Shown piece by piece: positions 37,345 through 48,004 of a stretch of DNA of 64,000 nucleotides (position 1 is the first letter of the stretch; each line of letters begins with the position of its first letter). The position numbers were made by a program, and so were the translations under genes. The notes beneath the pieces were generated by a model that was not told where the DNA came from, ran no database searches, and saw only the letters and a list, made by a program, of their open reading frames with translations. Where the stretch lies: the NCBI GenBank assembly GCA_028274465.1, contig CM051456.1, positions 17,325,745-17,389,744 of the forward strand, in the 5' to 3' direction. Origin of the DNA: Plantago ovata. Its lineage: Eukaryota; Streptophyta; Magnoliopsida; Lamiales; Plantaginaceae.

Positions 37345-38132
37345 GGGTAAATTACATTGTACCACCTTGTTGCGGCGTCTAATTACGAAATATTCGTTAT
37401 TAGTTTAACAATTACGTATAGCCCCAAGGACCGGAAAAAGTTGACCTGATCGTTATTCAGATTTAGAAAAATTCCGGCCAAACATGGCCTTAGGTTTTTT
37501 TTTTTAATCATTTTTCCTTTTCTTTTAATTTTTTCTTCCTTTTTACTTTTATCTTTTTTTTCCACCTCCTTCTTCCTCCTTAACTTCCTCTTACCGTTCC
37601 GGTTCCGGTAGGACTGCCCGAATCCAATTGGATCTGGGCAGCTCCGATCGGAGCTGTACGGAGCTTAAACAGCTCCGAAATCGGAGTTGTAAAGCTAGCT
37701 CTGATTTTGGAGCTGTTTTGGAGCTGTATAGCTCCAAAGCTGTTCTTTTTTTATTTTTATTATTTTTACTTTTGGGGTTGTTTTGAAACAAACCCTTGAT
37801 TTGGGGTTCTTTTATAATAAATATTAGTTCATTTTGAAATTTATATAATCTTTGTGGTTAATTTTGATATATATTAAAGTTAATTTTGTAGAATAAATAA
37901 TTTAGAGGCAAATGTGTAAATAATGCAAACTTAAGTTGTTTGTTTCAAGCCAAAAATTGAAATTCCAGCAAGGGTAAAAATGTAACTTCCAACTCTTAAT
38001 TCGAAAAAAGTCAAATTCGTGGTGCTATATGTAATTGTTTTTATCTAACACTGGGCTACATGTAATTGTTTTACTAAGAGTGTAAGATATGTAATTAAAA
38101 AACCTAAGAGGGGGACTATATGCAAATTACCC
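37345..38132. mobile_element. Innermost Mutator-like element with exact 9-bp duplication
   Basis: The ends GGGTAAATTACATTGTACCA and, inverted, GGGTAATTTGCATATAGTCC start inverted repeats of about 90 bp. The 9-bp sequence TTATTTTTT flanks it at 37336-37344 and 38133-38141. A 9-bp duplication with long inverted ends is the Mutator pattern. 788 bp, no transposase; it carries motif array 4. Confidence 0.82.
37615..37740. repeat. GGAGC/GCTCC motif array 4
   Basis: Some eight CAGCTCCGA, CGGAGCTG and GGAGCTGT words lie in about 125 bp, including AGCTCCGATCGGAGCT, a perfect palindrome. It is inside the Mutator-like element. Confidence 0.65.
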
Positions 38133-38301
38133 TTATTTTTTTTCACAAAAATTAGGATCAATTGAGGTCAAATCGAACATCGAAAAAGTCAACAAAACCA
38201 AATAGGGTTCTTTAACATTTATGGTGGAAGTATTTTATCATTATTTCTTAATCCGAGAGTAAGTAGTTAATTAAAAAGTTTATTATGGAACGGAGGAAGT
38301 A

Positions 38302-40301
38302 GTATTTTATTATTTGTTTTTCTTTTATATTTATCCGTTGAGTCATGTTGAGTCGTTGTCTTTATCCGTTAGAGTCCAGTTTGTTCTTAGTTGTTCTATT
38401 TGTTGGGTTGAGGTCATCAGGCCTATGGCTTGTGAGAAACCCTAAAAGGTTCCTGGTCTGCTTTATAAACTAGTCAATCCTAGATGTCACTCACACCGTC
38501 CAAAAGCCCCGATCCTGTGTCTTTTTTTTCTTAATGGCGCCGTTATTCTCTCTGGCTGATGCTCCGTCTTGATTCTATTTGTTTAACTCTGTATCATCAA
38601 AATCTAAAGATAAGATGGCTGGTAAATGGTGAAATAATCATTTGTCTTTCTTTCTCGACGGCGCCATTATTCCTCTGGCTGATGCTCTGTCTTGATACTC
38701 AGTCTTCTTCTTTCATCTTTTCCTTTTTGATCCAGTAATGTCCGGGGACGTTCTGTTCGCACGTTTCAAGCCAAAATAGTACTTCCTCCATTCCTTATCA
38801 AGCTTCCCATTTGGTTTTGTTGACTTTTTTTTTTACTCCGTTTGACTCCGAATTAATCATAAATCGTATTGGAAAAAAAATATTTGAAGTTATATTATGA
38901 AAATATAAGATTTCCACTTTTATAATATAAGTTCAACATATTTTTTTCCGGTGTGATTTAGAATTAATTTGGAGTCAAACAAAATCTCGAAAAAGTCAAC
39001 GAAATGAAATGGGAAGCTTGACAAGGAACGGAGTAAGTACGATTTTAGAGCTTTTCCAAAATACCATCATTAACTCAAATATTATTCAACTTCGAACTCA
39101 ATACTCGATCATTATTTAATTTGCACCGATCCTACTGTTGTTTAACCTGACACCGAGTCACATGACATTGATGAGTAATAAACCAAGAAAACAACAAGAG
39201 CGAGTCAAAAAGGATGATTCAAAAGCCACTTTTAGTTAATAATAGCCTCTTCTTACCTTTAATTAATATGCTGGTCTTGTCTGGTCCAACCTTCTAAGCA
39301 CTTTAATTAAAACCAAAGCAACCCCAAAGCTGAAAAATGTCCACCTACCTTTTCATTCCCTTCACACTCAAGCTTTTAATGTTGTACTGGTAAGTGGTTG
39401 TTTGAGGCTTGTCCTAAAACAAGGGACATTTATTAGAATGCATGTCCTATTTGCTCTTGACTTTCATTTGGATTGGTTGAACTTGTTTAGAATCAACTTA
39501 CTGCTGCTAATGTGATTAACTGATTATTAATCTGTGTCAAATACTTCTTATCTAATCAATTAATCATCCTGAGTCAATCAAAATCTATGTCAAATGGGGC
39601 CAAATACATGCTGGATAGTATTGACTTTTTGTAGTATGCCATTGTAACTTCCAAGTTAGTGTTTGAATTTCAAAGAGAGTTATGCATGCAGACAAAACAT
39701 CAAACTCAAGACCATATAACTCTACTGGTTCAGCTCTTCCGATGTTTCTTGGACAATGGTGTCTTTAATTTTTGCATTACTACTTTGATCTTGATTTTCT
39801 GCATTACTTTCCCAGAAGACAATGAATAATGTACAGTACACAAACAAACAAATGTCCCACATTCCTAAAGATCCAGAAAACTCGGTATCCTCAACGACCA
39901 TCATTAAATAATTATCATGCCAAAATATGACCATTGGCTACTGTCACCAATTTAACACAGGGAACACTAATAAACACAAGTACAAATGAACATTAATGCA
40001 AGATTCAGCTTTTATGCCCGTGTATAAACATCTATATTGCCATCAAGAATGGTGTACCATAGCAGGAAATATGGCGAAGCTAGCAACGAAAATGAAAGAA
40101 TATGGTTTCTAAAAGGCATAGAAACGAACGCAATTCATTCATCTATGTACTGGCATACTGCGAGTCTAAGAAATTTTAAATATCTATCTAAATTTACTGG
40201 ATCAAAAAATGAGTGCACCGTGATCAAATGACATAGCAGAAACGCATGAACACCGTGACTGCGTGCGTGAATGTTCATTCAGTTCTTCGATAATGTGTTC
40301 T
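38302..40301. other. Spacer downstream of SOSEKI, no gene recognised
   Basis: About 38340-38760 has an LTR-like texture (TCTGCTTTATAAACTAG) and holds a direct repeat: a unit of about 40 bp near 38534 (GGCGCCGTTATTCTCTCTGG) recurs near 38660 (GGCGCCATTATTCCTCTGG). A Stowaway MITE lies at 38780-39039. No gene. Confidence 0.35.
38780..39039. mobile_element. Stowaway-like MITE with long inverted ends
   Basis: TACTTCCTCCATTCCTTATC at the left and, inverted, TACTTACTCCGTTCCTTGTC at the right continue matching through AAGCTTCCCATTT, about 35 bp in all. TA lies at each edge. The ends are little diverged, so it is probably among the younger MITEs here. Confidence 0.8.
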
Positions 40302-43300
40302 TTAGGAGCTACCCTCACTATCAGATGATACTTTTGAAGATTGTATTATAACCCGAGCTCCTGAAGCCAGCCTGTTAAGAAAAGTACAAACAAATGTCAA
40401 CCTACATGAATATGAAAAGCAGCACTGCATCAAGTAAAATGACTGACTGGGAGATAATAGATCAAGGGAAACGAACTTAACTTTCTTCAATTTTGATCAC
40501 CCTTTCCTTATCATTTCTGGATGAATCTGGATTCACTGATTGTTTTCTCCCTGAGACAGGCTCGGTCCTTCTCTTGCTCCCACCATTCGGTGTGCCAGGT
40601 GCAATTGTTCTTGAACTTTCTGATCTATCAGATGAGATTCTCGGTCCCTCAGAAAGAGGAGATCTCATTGATTCACTTCGTGGGTGCCTGCTCAAAGATG
40701 CCTTAATTGATCTAGGGATACACTTTGAGCGTGTTGAGTTTTCTTCTTTGACGTCTTCATTAGAATCTAATTGCTGAGTCGATCTGCATGACCCAAATGG
40801 TTTTACATGTTTCAATAGAAGAAAAAAAAGAACGTTTACATAAACTAGTCATTTTAAGTTTTTGTTAGTAGTAATTCAAAAACGGATAGACAAAACAAGT
40901 AGTAACAAATTTCACCCAAGCATGTATTACTTTCAGGGTTACAGGATCCAACCCATGTTACATATTGACTTAACCAATTCTATTCATGGTAAAGCAAAAG
41001 AGAAAGTAAGCATAGTTTATACAAGCCTATTTAGTGCTTGGGCCTTGGAGTAGCTTCAAAGCTTAGAATTGCATTCCGGGATTTCTGTTGATAGTAGTAA
41101 TATTTAATAGTCACACGGATATTATAAACATGCAGTATACAAATGGAATTTTCAACAGGATCTTGCACGCTTATGTATACCAGAACGTCTACGTTTTACA
41201 CTAAAGTTCCACAATAACCATCATCATAAAGCAAGACTAAACTTATTATCATATATACTATTTTGTGGTTCATAAATACTTAACAGTACTTGGAATAAGT
41301 TCGAAGCCTCATGCAACATTTAGGGTATAAGTAATATTATTAGGAACAGAATGTTCAACTCAGGCAAAGAGACTGACCTGTCAGCATTGTACGAGTTGGA
41401 TCGCTTTAATGTAGGTGCTCCTTCCTTAACCATAGTTGTTTCAACCAAACTACCACTGAAATATTCCTTGTCTTCCAATTTCATGCCCATGAAACGTGGA
41501 TTCTCTGCCAGACAATCAAGCTCTCCTAACATTAATGATGATGAGAACAAAGGGGATGGAAACTTGGAATTCGAAAACCTTGGCTTGTAACTTGGAATCA
41601 ATCCAAAACTATGATCTTTCACTGAAACTGACCCACAAGAGATCAACTGCAATATCACATTTGATGCCTTGAGCTTCGTATTGGATGACATTCGGAAATC
41701 TTCCTCCTCAAGTATCCTAAAGCTGTTGAGCTTCTGAGCATCGGCTCTGATAAGAGATTCCAAGGTGTCAGTCCTACCGCTGGATGATGATGGACTGGAA
41801 GTAGATGGAGGTGTTGAAACAAGATTTCTACAATTCTGCGGAGTCTCTTTTATTTCAGGAACATGGTTTTCCTGATCGTCACATTTTCCAGGCTCCAACA
41901 ATCCTTCATCAGTTGAAACCCCTCTTGTACAAGTATTCTCAACTACCATGGTTCTACTGGAATTTTCCTCGGTTTGTGTGGAGGCATCTGCAACACAATC
42001 ACTAGGGTAAACCTTGTACTCTGTCAGGCTTAACGAACCATTCCAAGAGGAATTTTTCCCAGCAGTGAAATCTGGAGATGAACTAGGGCGTTGAATAGGA
42101 GAAGATAGCTCATCATCCTGGGAACTCTTTGCTACTCTTCCATTCAAGCTAGAAGAAGATGAAGATTCCTCATGGCTTCTGCAAGACGGCGGTTCTGGTA
42201 ATGCTTTCTGGTTCAAGATACTTGCAGCAGGACTAAAGCGGCCTAGAAATTTAAAAAAAATAATAGGTGATTATCACTGCGTCAAACTCATAAGGGATAC
42301 AAGTCGAAGAGCTTTGAATTTTTTGTATTGATCACATGATTCATCCTTATCTTTTGACTGTTCTAATTACACAAAACTCACTTAACTTGTGCAAATGAAA
42401 ATTATTCCTCAAGTGAAGTGAGTAAGCGGTAACATAAAAACTAATGTAGATGGTGTAAGCCTCACTACTTAACATGGCACTCACGGTACTTAACACTCCC
42501 TCGTAATAAACGGCAACACAGAGGAATTTGAACCTCTCAGTATCAAACTGTACTAAGCAAACCTTGCTTTATGAACTCATTTACACAAGCATTTATGAAC
42601 TGCATGATTTTGTACCATATCTAAGCCCCATTTTATAGTCATAAATGCAAAAGACCAAGCTTACTCATCCAGTCAATTTGAACTAGCATTCCAAAAACAA
42701 AACGAAGTAACTGATAGTCAGCTTACCAGAGTTAGATTCTTCAAAAATCTCGGAACCCTTAAGAACATACTCATTTCCATGAGCAGGGAGTATGAGGTCA
42801 TCGTCACTGAGATCATGCCACACATATCCATTCTTATAACTCCTGAAATCAAAAAAAAAAAAAAAAAAAAGAAAAAAGAAAATCAGAATTTGTATCCTAC
42901 ACAGCCAAGTAATCAAACCAAACAAGAAGCGAAAAACAGCATCTTATTCACCTTTTGCAAGACCAAGAATAAATTGAAGCCATCCCTCTTCCTCTCAAAA
43001 CATTAAGCCTGTCAATCACATCTTCAACAAACACAAATTCCATCAAAATCAGAAGATGGGATTTTATCTAACAGCAAACAAAATGAAACAGGAAGTAAAC
43101 AACTTTGGTGTTTGTTTTACCTCTCAAGTAAAGGCCATCAGGAGAAGAGAGAGTGACTTCCATGAAATGTGGATGCTCAAGCTGTCTATTCCTAGACAAA
43201 TAGTAAATCACAGGGACTTTCCGATTGCTAGTGGGCAGAGGATAATTGTGATTGTAGTGATATTTGGGAGATTTTTCAGTCCAAACTTTAGCCCTTTCCG

Positions 43301-43337
43301 GACTAACTTGCATATACTTCTTCATCCTCCCTTCCAT
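40302..43337 (-). CDS. SOSEKI family polarity protein (DIX-like domain, DUF966)
   Basis: Six minus-strand exons: 43337-43121, 43021-42952, 42842-42727, 42242-41378, 40783-40482 and 40360-40302, together 542 residues plus stop. The N-terminal domain (about residues 15-115: [60 protein letters not shown] and [10 protein letters not shown]) is the SOSEKI DIX-like polymerisation domain that drives clustering at cell corners. The long middle is Ser/Pro-rich and disordered; RGVSTDEG and [13 protein letters not shown] are conserved pieces. The last junction is uncertain: the usual-looking acceptor at 40372 is out of frame with exon 5, while the acceptor CTTCAG before 40360 keeps the frame into RVIIQ. 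Family call is firm; which SOSEKI member is not known. Confidence 0.85.
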
Positions 43338-44286
43338 TTTTTCCCTTCCTTCTAAATCAATCTACTCAAACCAAAAAAAACTCCAGCTACCTTTTCTAAT
43401 TCTATGATAGATCTACAAAGACTAGAAACTTTCACTTGGAAAACAGTCCAGAGAAATCTCTCACGAATGCATTTCGTTCGTAATCTCAAACTGAAAGTCA
43501 AACATTACTGAAAAGTGAAACTGAAGGGTAAATGTGTACTGTATTATTGTGGCAGACAGGGTCTATAATGGAGTTTTGATTGACCGGTGAGGAAATGTAG
43601 AAGACAAAGAGTGACAGGTTAAAAGAGTAAAAATGGGTGTTTGTATTTGGCTGTTTTTGGCCTGTTTTGATTTGAGGGTGGTGTTTATTTGCCTTTCCTG
43701 GCTTTATTATTATTATTATTATTTTTATTTTTTTTATAGATGGCTTTATTATTATTGACACTATGGCAGTGTGCACTGTGACTGTGAGAGAGGAGGAGAG
43801 ATGGATGGAGTCGATGGACCATTTGCTTGATTAATTTACTTCTTCTTTGAGCTATTCACTTTTATGATCCGACTTTATCCATTCAATAACTCTGCGTTCA
43901 ATTGTTAACTTAATACGCTAATTCGAAGTTAGCTCCTACAGTTTAGTTTTATATGTTTGCTCTATAACTATAATACTCGATCACTATAACAGGAAAAAAT
44001 ACAAACGTCAACAAATTCCGTCACCAAAACAATAACAATTTCAATAAAAAATACAGTATGTTCAAGTAAAAGTACAAATATGAACGAATCTCAACAAGAA
44101 ATCATCATGTTCAGACAAGTCATGACTACAACAGATATATCATTGCGTTGAAAATTCATATGGAACTTGTTGAGCAAGATGGTTACGGGAGTACAAGATG
44201 TGAATAGTTCTTTATTACATAAAGTATATCTCGGTAATCTCCATAATAAGACGGAAATCAATAACATGTTATAATAGATGTTATAT

Positions 44287-46402
44287 TTAGATGCTACGGT
44301 CTACTTTGAGGAAGCTGACATACATGCGTTTTGGGTTAGTCTTGTGATCAAACTCGAGTATGCATATATCATCTTCGGTGATATGGTTTTTGTTGAGAAG
44401 TCGCGCCCATCCGCCTATGTAGAAGGACCTAGTGTCACCCCATTGCCTGAACCAGGTTGTGTAGGTACGACCTTTTGGATCTTCCAACTTCAACTTAACT
44501 GGAAGATCAAGCTCTTTGTCATTAAGCATCTCTTTAGGGATATACTGCAATAGGCGATGTTAATGGGATAAATATACATCTTCCTACTTGGTTAGGTTTC
44601 TCAATGTCACACAAGCTAGGAGAACAATGACAGTAACAAACAAAAAAAATAATCTAAAAATCACCGAGAATAATATTGATTCCTAAATGTTTTCATCTTA
44701 GTTCGAAAACTTACCACCTCATTCTTTCTGTGAGCACCAAATTTTCTCACTATATAAGGTCTCTTGGGCTTTGGAACTACATCTCCAAAAATACCTTCAC
44801 CACGCCAATGAATTGTACTTCTTTTGCGTCTTGGTTGCTCACTATGAACTGAATCACATAATATAGCATAACAGTTACAAAATGTCATGACGAAACTATT
44901 AATACTAAATGAACATAAAAGCTTAAGGCATAGTCTTTTATATTGCAAAAATATATAAAACAATGAAGTGGGGTGTACCAGGTTCCATATTTGGGGTCAT
45001 GCAATTATGCTTGCTATGGCCGACACCTTTTTCTTCGCATCCCGACACCCCATACAGTTTCACGTCGAACAGGCCTTCTCTAGTGTATTGAAACCGTAGC
45101 ATAACATTTGGTGTAATGGAATTATCCTTTACAAAATCCTCCCATCCATCCAAGAAATACCAAGAGCCACCAATTCTTCTCGCATGTACTTGCCAATTGT
45201 TATAGTACTTGTCCTGAATTGTTACCGTCTTGGGTAAGGCGAGTTGTACATGTTGTGGAAGTTCCTGCTCAATTCAAATAAACAAAAACATGATTACTTC
45301 TATCTATCTATCATCATCATTACTGCACACACTTAGGCTTGATGTATTTTCCAAACTTTCAAAAATGTATAAACTACATAGAAATTTTGATGCATAAGAT
45401 TGACTCTCTAAAAAAATTATTACACACAATATAAGTTCAAATATTGTACATGTCATTCACATAATTCATTTATATATCAATTATAAAATAATTTTACTTA
45501 CAATTAACTTTTTTTTCTTTTGGAACGACAAAGAAATTTTATTAACAGAGATCAAAATCCAAAATACAAAATAGTATGAGAAATACTTTAAGTATACAAA
45601 CCAAACAACATTACAAAAACTACTCCCCAATACATAAGATCACAATAAGTCTCAACCTTGCAAAATAAAAAGACACAATACTTGAGTTTTCCAGTGAATA
45701 TCCAAATCTCCACCAAACAAAACTAGCCTTGTACCAATCAAAACACAACACCAAATCCCCAAGAGACAAACACAATTTTCATTCCACAAGAGTACCGAGT
45801 GAAATAATACACCTCAACCAAAATCGTCAATTCCAATCAAAATAACCCAGACAAAAACAAAAACTCATGCACCACCCTATTAAAGAAGATGACCGTATTA
45901 GCCCGAATCCTACACTTGTACCAAATCACCAGGACTGGAGGCCTCAAACCCCTTAAAAGGAGCAGTAAACCATCAAAAATTATAAACCCAAGTCATGATA
46001 TATAGCTTGGGTCCGGCCTATACCTATACCAACTCACCAGGACTGAATAAAGAGAGAAACTCGAACCCCAACCCCTTAGAATGAGCAGTAACAAAACAAT
46101 AATTTTAATCCCGAGTCATAGCCACCCACCCCAATAAAGGTTGTACACTTACAATTAACAATAGTGACAACCTTTTTATAGTATTTATTTTAGCATACAA
46201 TAGTCAACCTATCCAATAACATTAAGTTCTCTTTAAAAACAACGCCAATTTATTTTAACAAATAAATAATACAATCCATCATCGAATTAACAATAGGAAA
46301 TAACAAAAACATTCTCAAGATGTGGTGAGAAAATCATACGAGATCGGTCGCACATGTATCAACAGTGAAAAACTTGTAGAACCTTGGACGGCTAGATTCC
46401 AT
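44287..46402 (-). CDS. B3-domain DNA-binding protein, REM-like, two B3 domains
   Basis: Four minus-strand exons, 46402-46340, 45264-44979, 44848-44715 and 44544-44287, give 246 residues. Domain 1 (about 8-105) has RFYKFFTVD, PKTVTIQDKYYNNWQVHARR, GSWYFLDGWEDFVKDNSI and MLRFQYTREGLFDVKLYG, the normal B3 order. A basic linker (QPRRKRST) follows. Domain 2 (about 145-246) has LPVKLKLEDPKGRTYTTWFR, FYIGGWARLLNKNHITEDD and ILEFD, ending SFLKVDRSI. B3 REM proteins are nuclear and often reproductive or meristem regulators; the targets are unknown. A 5' UTR intron is likely (46716-46413, CTTCAG acceptor just before the leader end). Intron 1 carries a LINE tail. A decayed copy of the 3' end lies at about 59745-59865. 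Confidence 0.82.
45510..46150 (-). mobile_element. LINE 3' end in intron 1 of the B3 gene
   Basis: The minus strand ends CTGTTAATAAAATTTCTTTG, TCGTTCC and then an A-rich run (T-rich at 45509-45518 on the plus strand), as in plant L1 tails. The upstream part (CTTGGGGATTTGGTGTTGTG) looks like the end of a LINE second reading frame. Same sense as the B3 gene. The left boundary is approximate. Confidence 0.5.
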
Positions 46403-46771
46403 GATGGTGGATCTGAAGATCAAACAAATTGAAAGACAAAGATGAGTATTGATCTAGCTAGAGAATAAATTTGCATACATGGATTACAAATTGATATATA
46501 ACATGGGTTTAAAAGAATAATAAAACAACGATGATTAGACTCCATGATAGAGAAAAATTACCAATTCCAAAACAAAAATGAATCGGGGATCTTGAGTAAA
46601 TTTATATTCATGGATATCGAATATAGATACATATCAAACCATGGTAAATAAGAAGAACTGAACATGATACAATAAGTAACAAAAAGATATAGAAAAAAGG
46701 CAAAATAATAAGCGACCTTCACAACTTTCCTGTGTTTCGTCGAAATGGGAATGTGTGTTGATTTCTTTGGC

Positions 46772-46779
46772 TAGGGTTT
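46772..46779 (-). promoter_or_regulatory. Telo-box (AAACCCTA) in the B3 gene leader region
   Basis: AAACCCTA on the minus strand lies in the probable 5' UTR or core promoter, about 370 bp upstream of the ATG and just before the likely leader exon. Telo-boxes are common in plant promoters of growing tissues. Confidence 0.4.
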
Positions 46780-46994
46780 AACATCCATACATCGAAAAAA
46801 GAACTATAATATAGGTCATAAGCTACATCACCGCGACGAAGAGCGCGAGCATAAAAGCGCCAATTTCCTAAAAATGTACAAAGCGCGGGCGTCTTAGAGC
46901 GCCGACTATTAATTATTTAAAAATATATTTTATATATGTAAAATATTCTATTAAATACTTCTAATCCAATATGGACCAATACTTTTAAAATGTG

Positions 46995-47070
46995 GACAAC
47001 GAAGCATAGTTAAGTTGGTAAGCTGCTTCACCTCCAACCAATAGGTCGGGTTCGAGTCAATTTAGCCGAT
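46995..47070 (+). mobile_element. tRNA-derived SINE head (fragment)
   Basis: TAGTTAAGTTGG (47007-47018) fits a polymerase III A box and GGTTCGAGTC (47049-47058) fits a B box at normal spacing. No cloverleaf forms and no 3' tail is clear, so it is a SINE fragment rather than a tRNA gene. Confidence 0.45.
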
Positions 47071-47280
47071 TAAGAAAAAAATACTTTCAAAATGTGTGTT
47101 GAGTAATCTGATTCCAAAACACAGTCAACACTCATTAATAATTAACAAAGCCTTACTAGTACTCCTACTCACTGTTCTTTATAGTTGAAAGACTGAAATG
47201 CCCCTTAAACACTATCTAAATCTATCTAACCAGGGATCTCAGATCTGTGAGGAATCAATCATAAATACAAGTCTCTCTTC

Positions 47281-47442
47281 TAGGTGTTTGGGATGGGAAT
47301 TTGGGAAATTCCCGATCCCGATTGGGATTTTCCCGAATAGTCCCGATCCTGAAATTCCCGATCCCGAATTTCCACTAATAAGTTTGGGATGGAATTGAGA
47401 TTGATTTTGCCACCCGAATGGGATTTGGGTACCCGAATGGGT

Positions 47443-47492
<50 letters not shown>

Positions 47493-47996
47493 CCTAGTAA
47501 TTATCACTAATATTTTATTAAGATAGACAATAATATTGTGTTGGCCAAAGATGTTAGTTTATTGTTTACGATAGATGTTATATGGTTTGTTGATTTTTAT
47601 GTTGGAGTTGGACTAAGTTTGTTGCTTTCTATTCTTATTAATTATGTTTTGATGTTGGTTGATTACTTGATTGATCTTATTTTGTTTTGATTAAAACTAG
47701 TTGTTAATGTTTCAATTACGATTACTATTGATGAAAAATATGTTGAATTTTTATACTAATAGCAATATATTGAATAAAAAAATGTTATGCATCTGTGTAT
47801 AAAAGAGCTTTTATTTTATCTTAAAAACGCAAAAACTAAAGATGGGAACCCGAATTCCCACCCGATCCCGCCCGAATCCCGAAATATCCCGACATTATTT
47901 CGGGCAGGATTGGGATGACCAAATATTGTCCCGATCCCGAAATTCCCGAGCCCGAAATCCCGATATCCCGTAAATCCCGCCCGACCCCCAGCCCTA
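47281..47996. mobile_element. hAT-like non-autonomous element, CCCGA-rich ends, exact 8-bp duplication
   Basis: It starts TAGGTGTTTGGGATGGGAAT and ends GACCCCCAGCCCTA, and is flanked by CTCTCTTC at 47273-47280 and 47997-48004. Both subterminal regions are packed with ATCCCGA, ATTCCCGA and CGGGA words, likely transposase-binding repeats. A (TA)n run lies at about 47449-47488. 716 bp, no transposase. Confidence 0.88.
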
Positions 47997-48004
47997 CTCT
48001 CTTC

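Larger units (their letters stand above)
37178..38232. mobile_element. Middle Stowaway-like MITE of the nest
   Basis: The left end TACTTCCTCCAAAAACTTTA and the right end ATGGTGGAAGTA mirror each other, as do the inner blocks ATATTGTTGACTTTTTTT and AAAAAGTCAACAAAACC. It is split in turn by the long-TIR element at 37345-38132. Confidence 0.7.
37024..38301. mobile_element. Outer Stowaway-like MITE of a three-layer nest
   Basis: The left arm starts TACTCCCTCTATTTCAATTT; the right arm ends TTTATTATGGAACGGAGGAAGTA-type sequence. The two arms are the halves of one MITE, split by the element at 37178-38232. Confidence 0.6.

Noticed and set aside
36505-37740. GGAGC arrays as a CRISPR array
   Set aside because: Repeats are short, inverted and irregularly spaced, with no constant repeat-spacer pattern, and the DNA is a plant nuclear genome.
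42470-42570. tRNA-like sequence on the minus strand in a SOSEKI intron
   Set aside because: There is a B-box-like GGTTCAAATTCC but no matching A box or cloverleaf; at most it is SINE debris.
47449-47488. TA dinucleotide run as an origin or regulatory site
   Set aside because: It is a simple microsatellite inside a hAT element.
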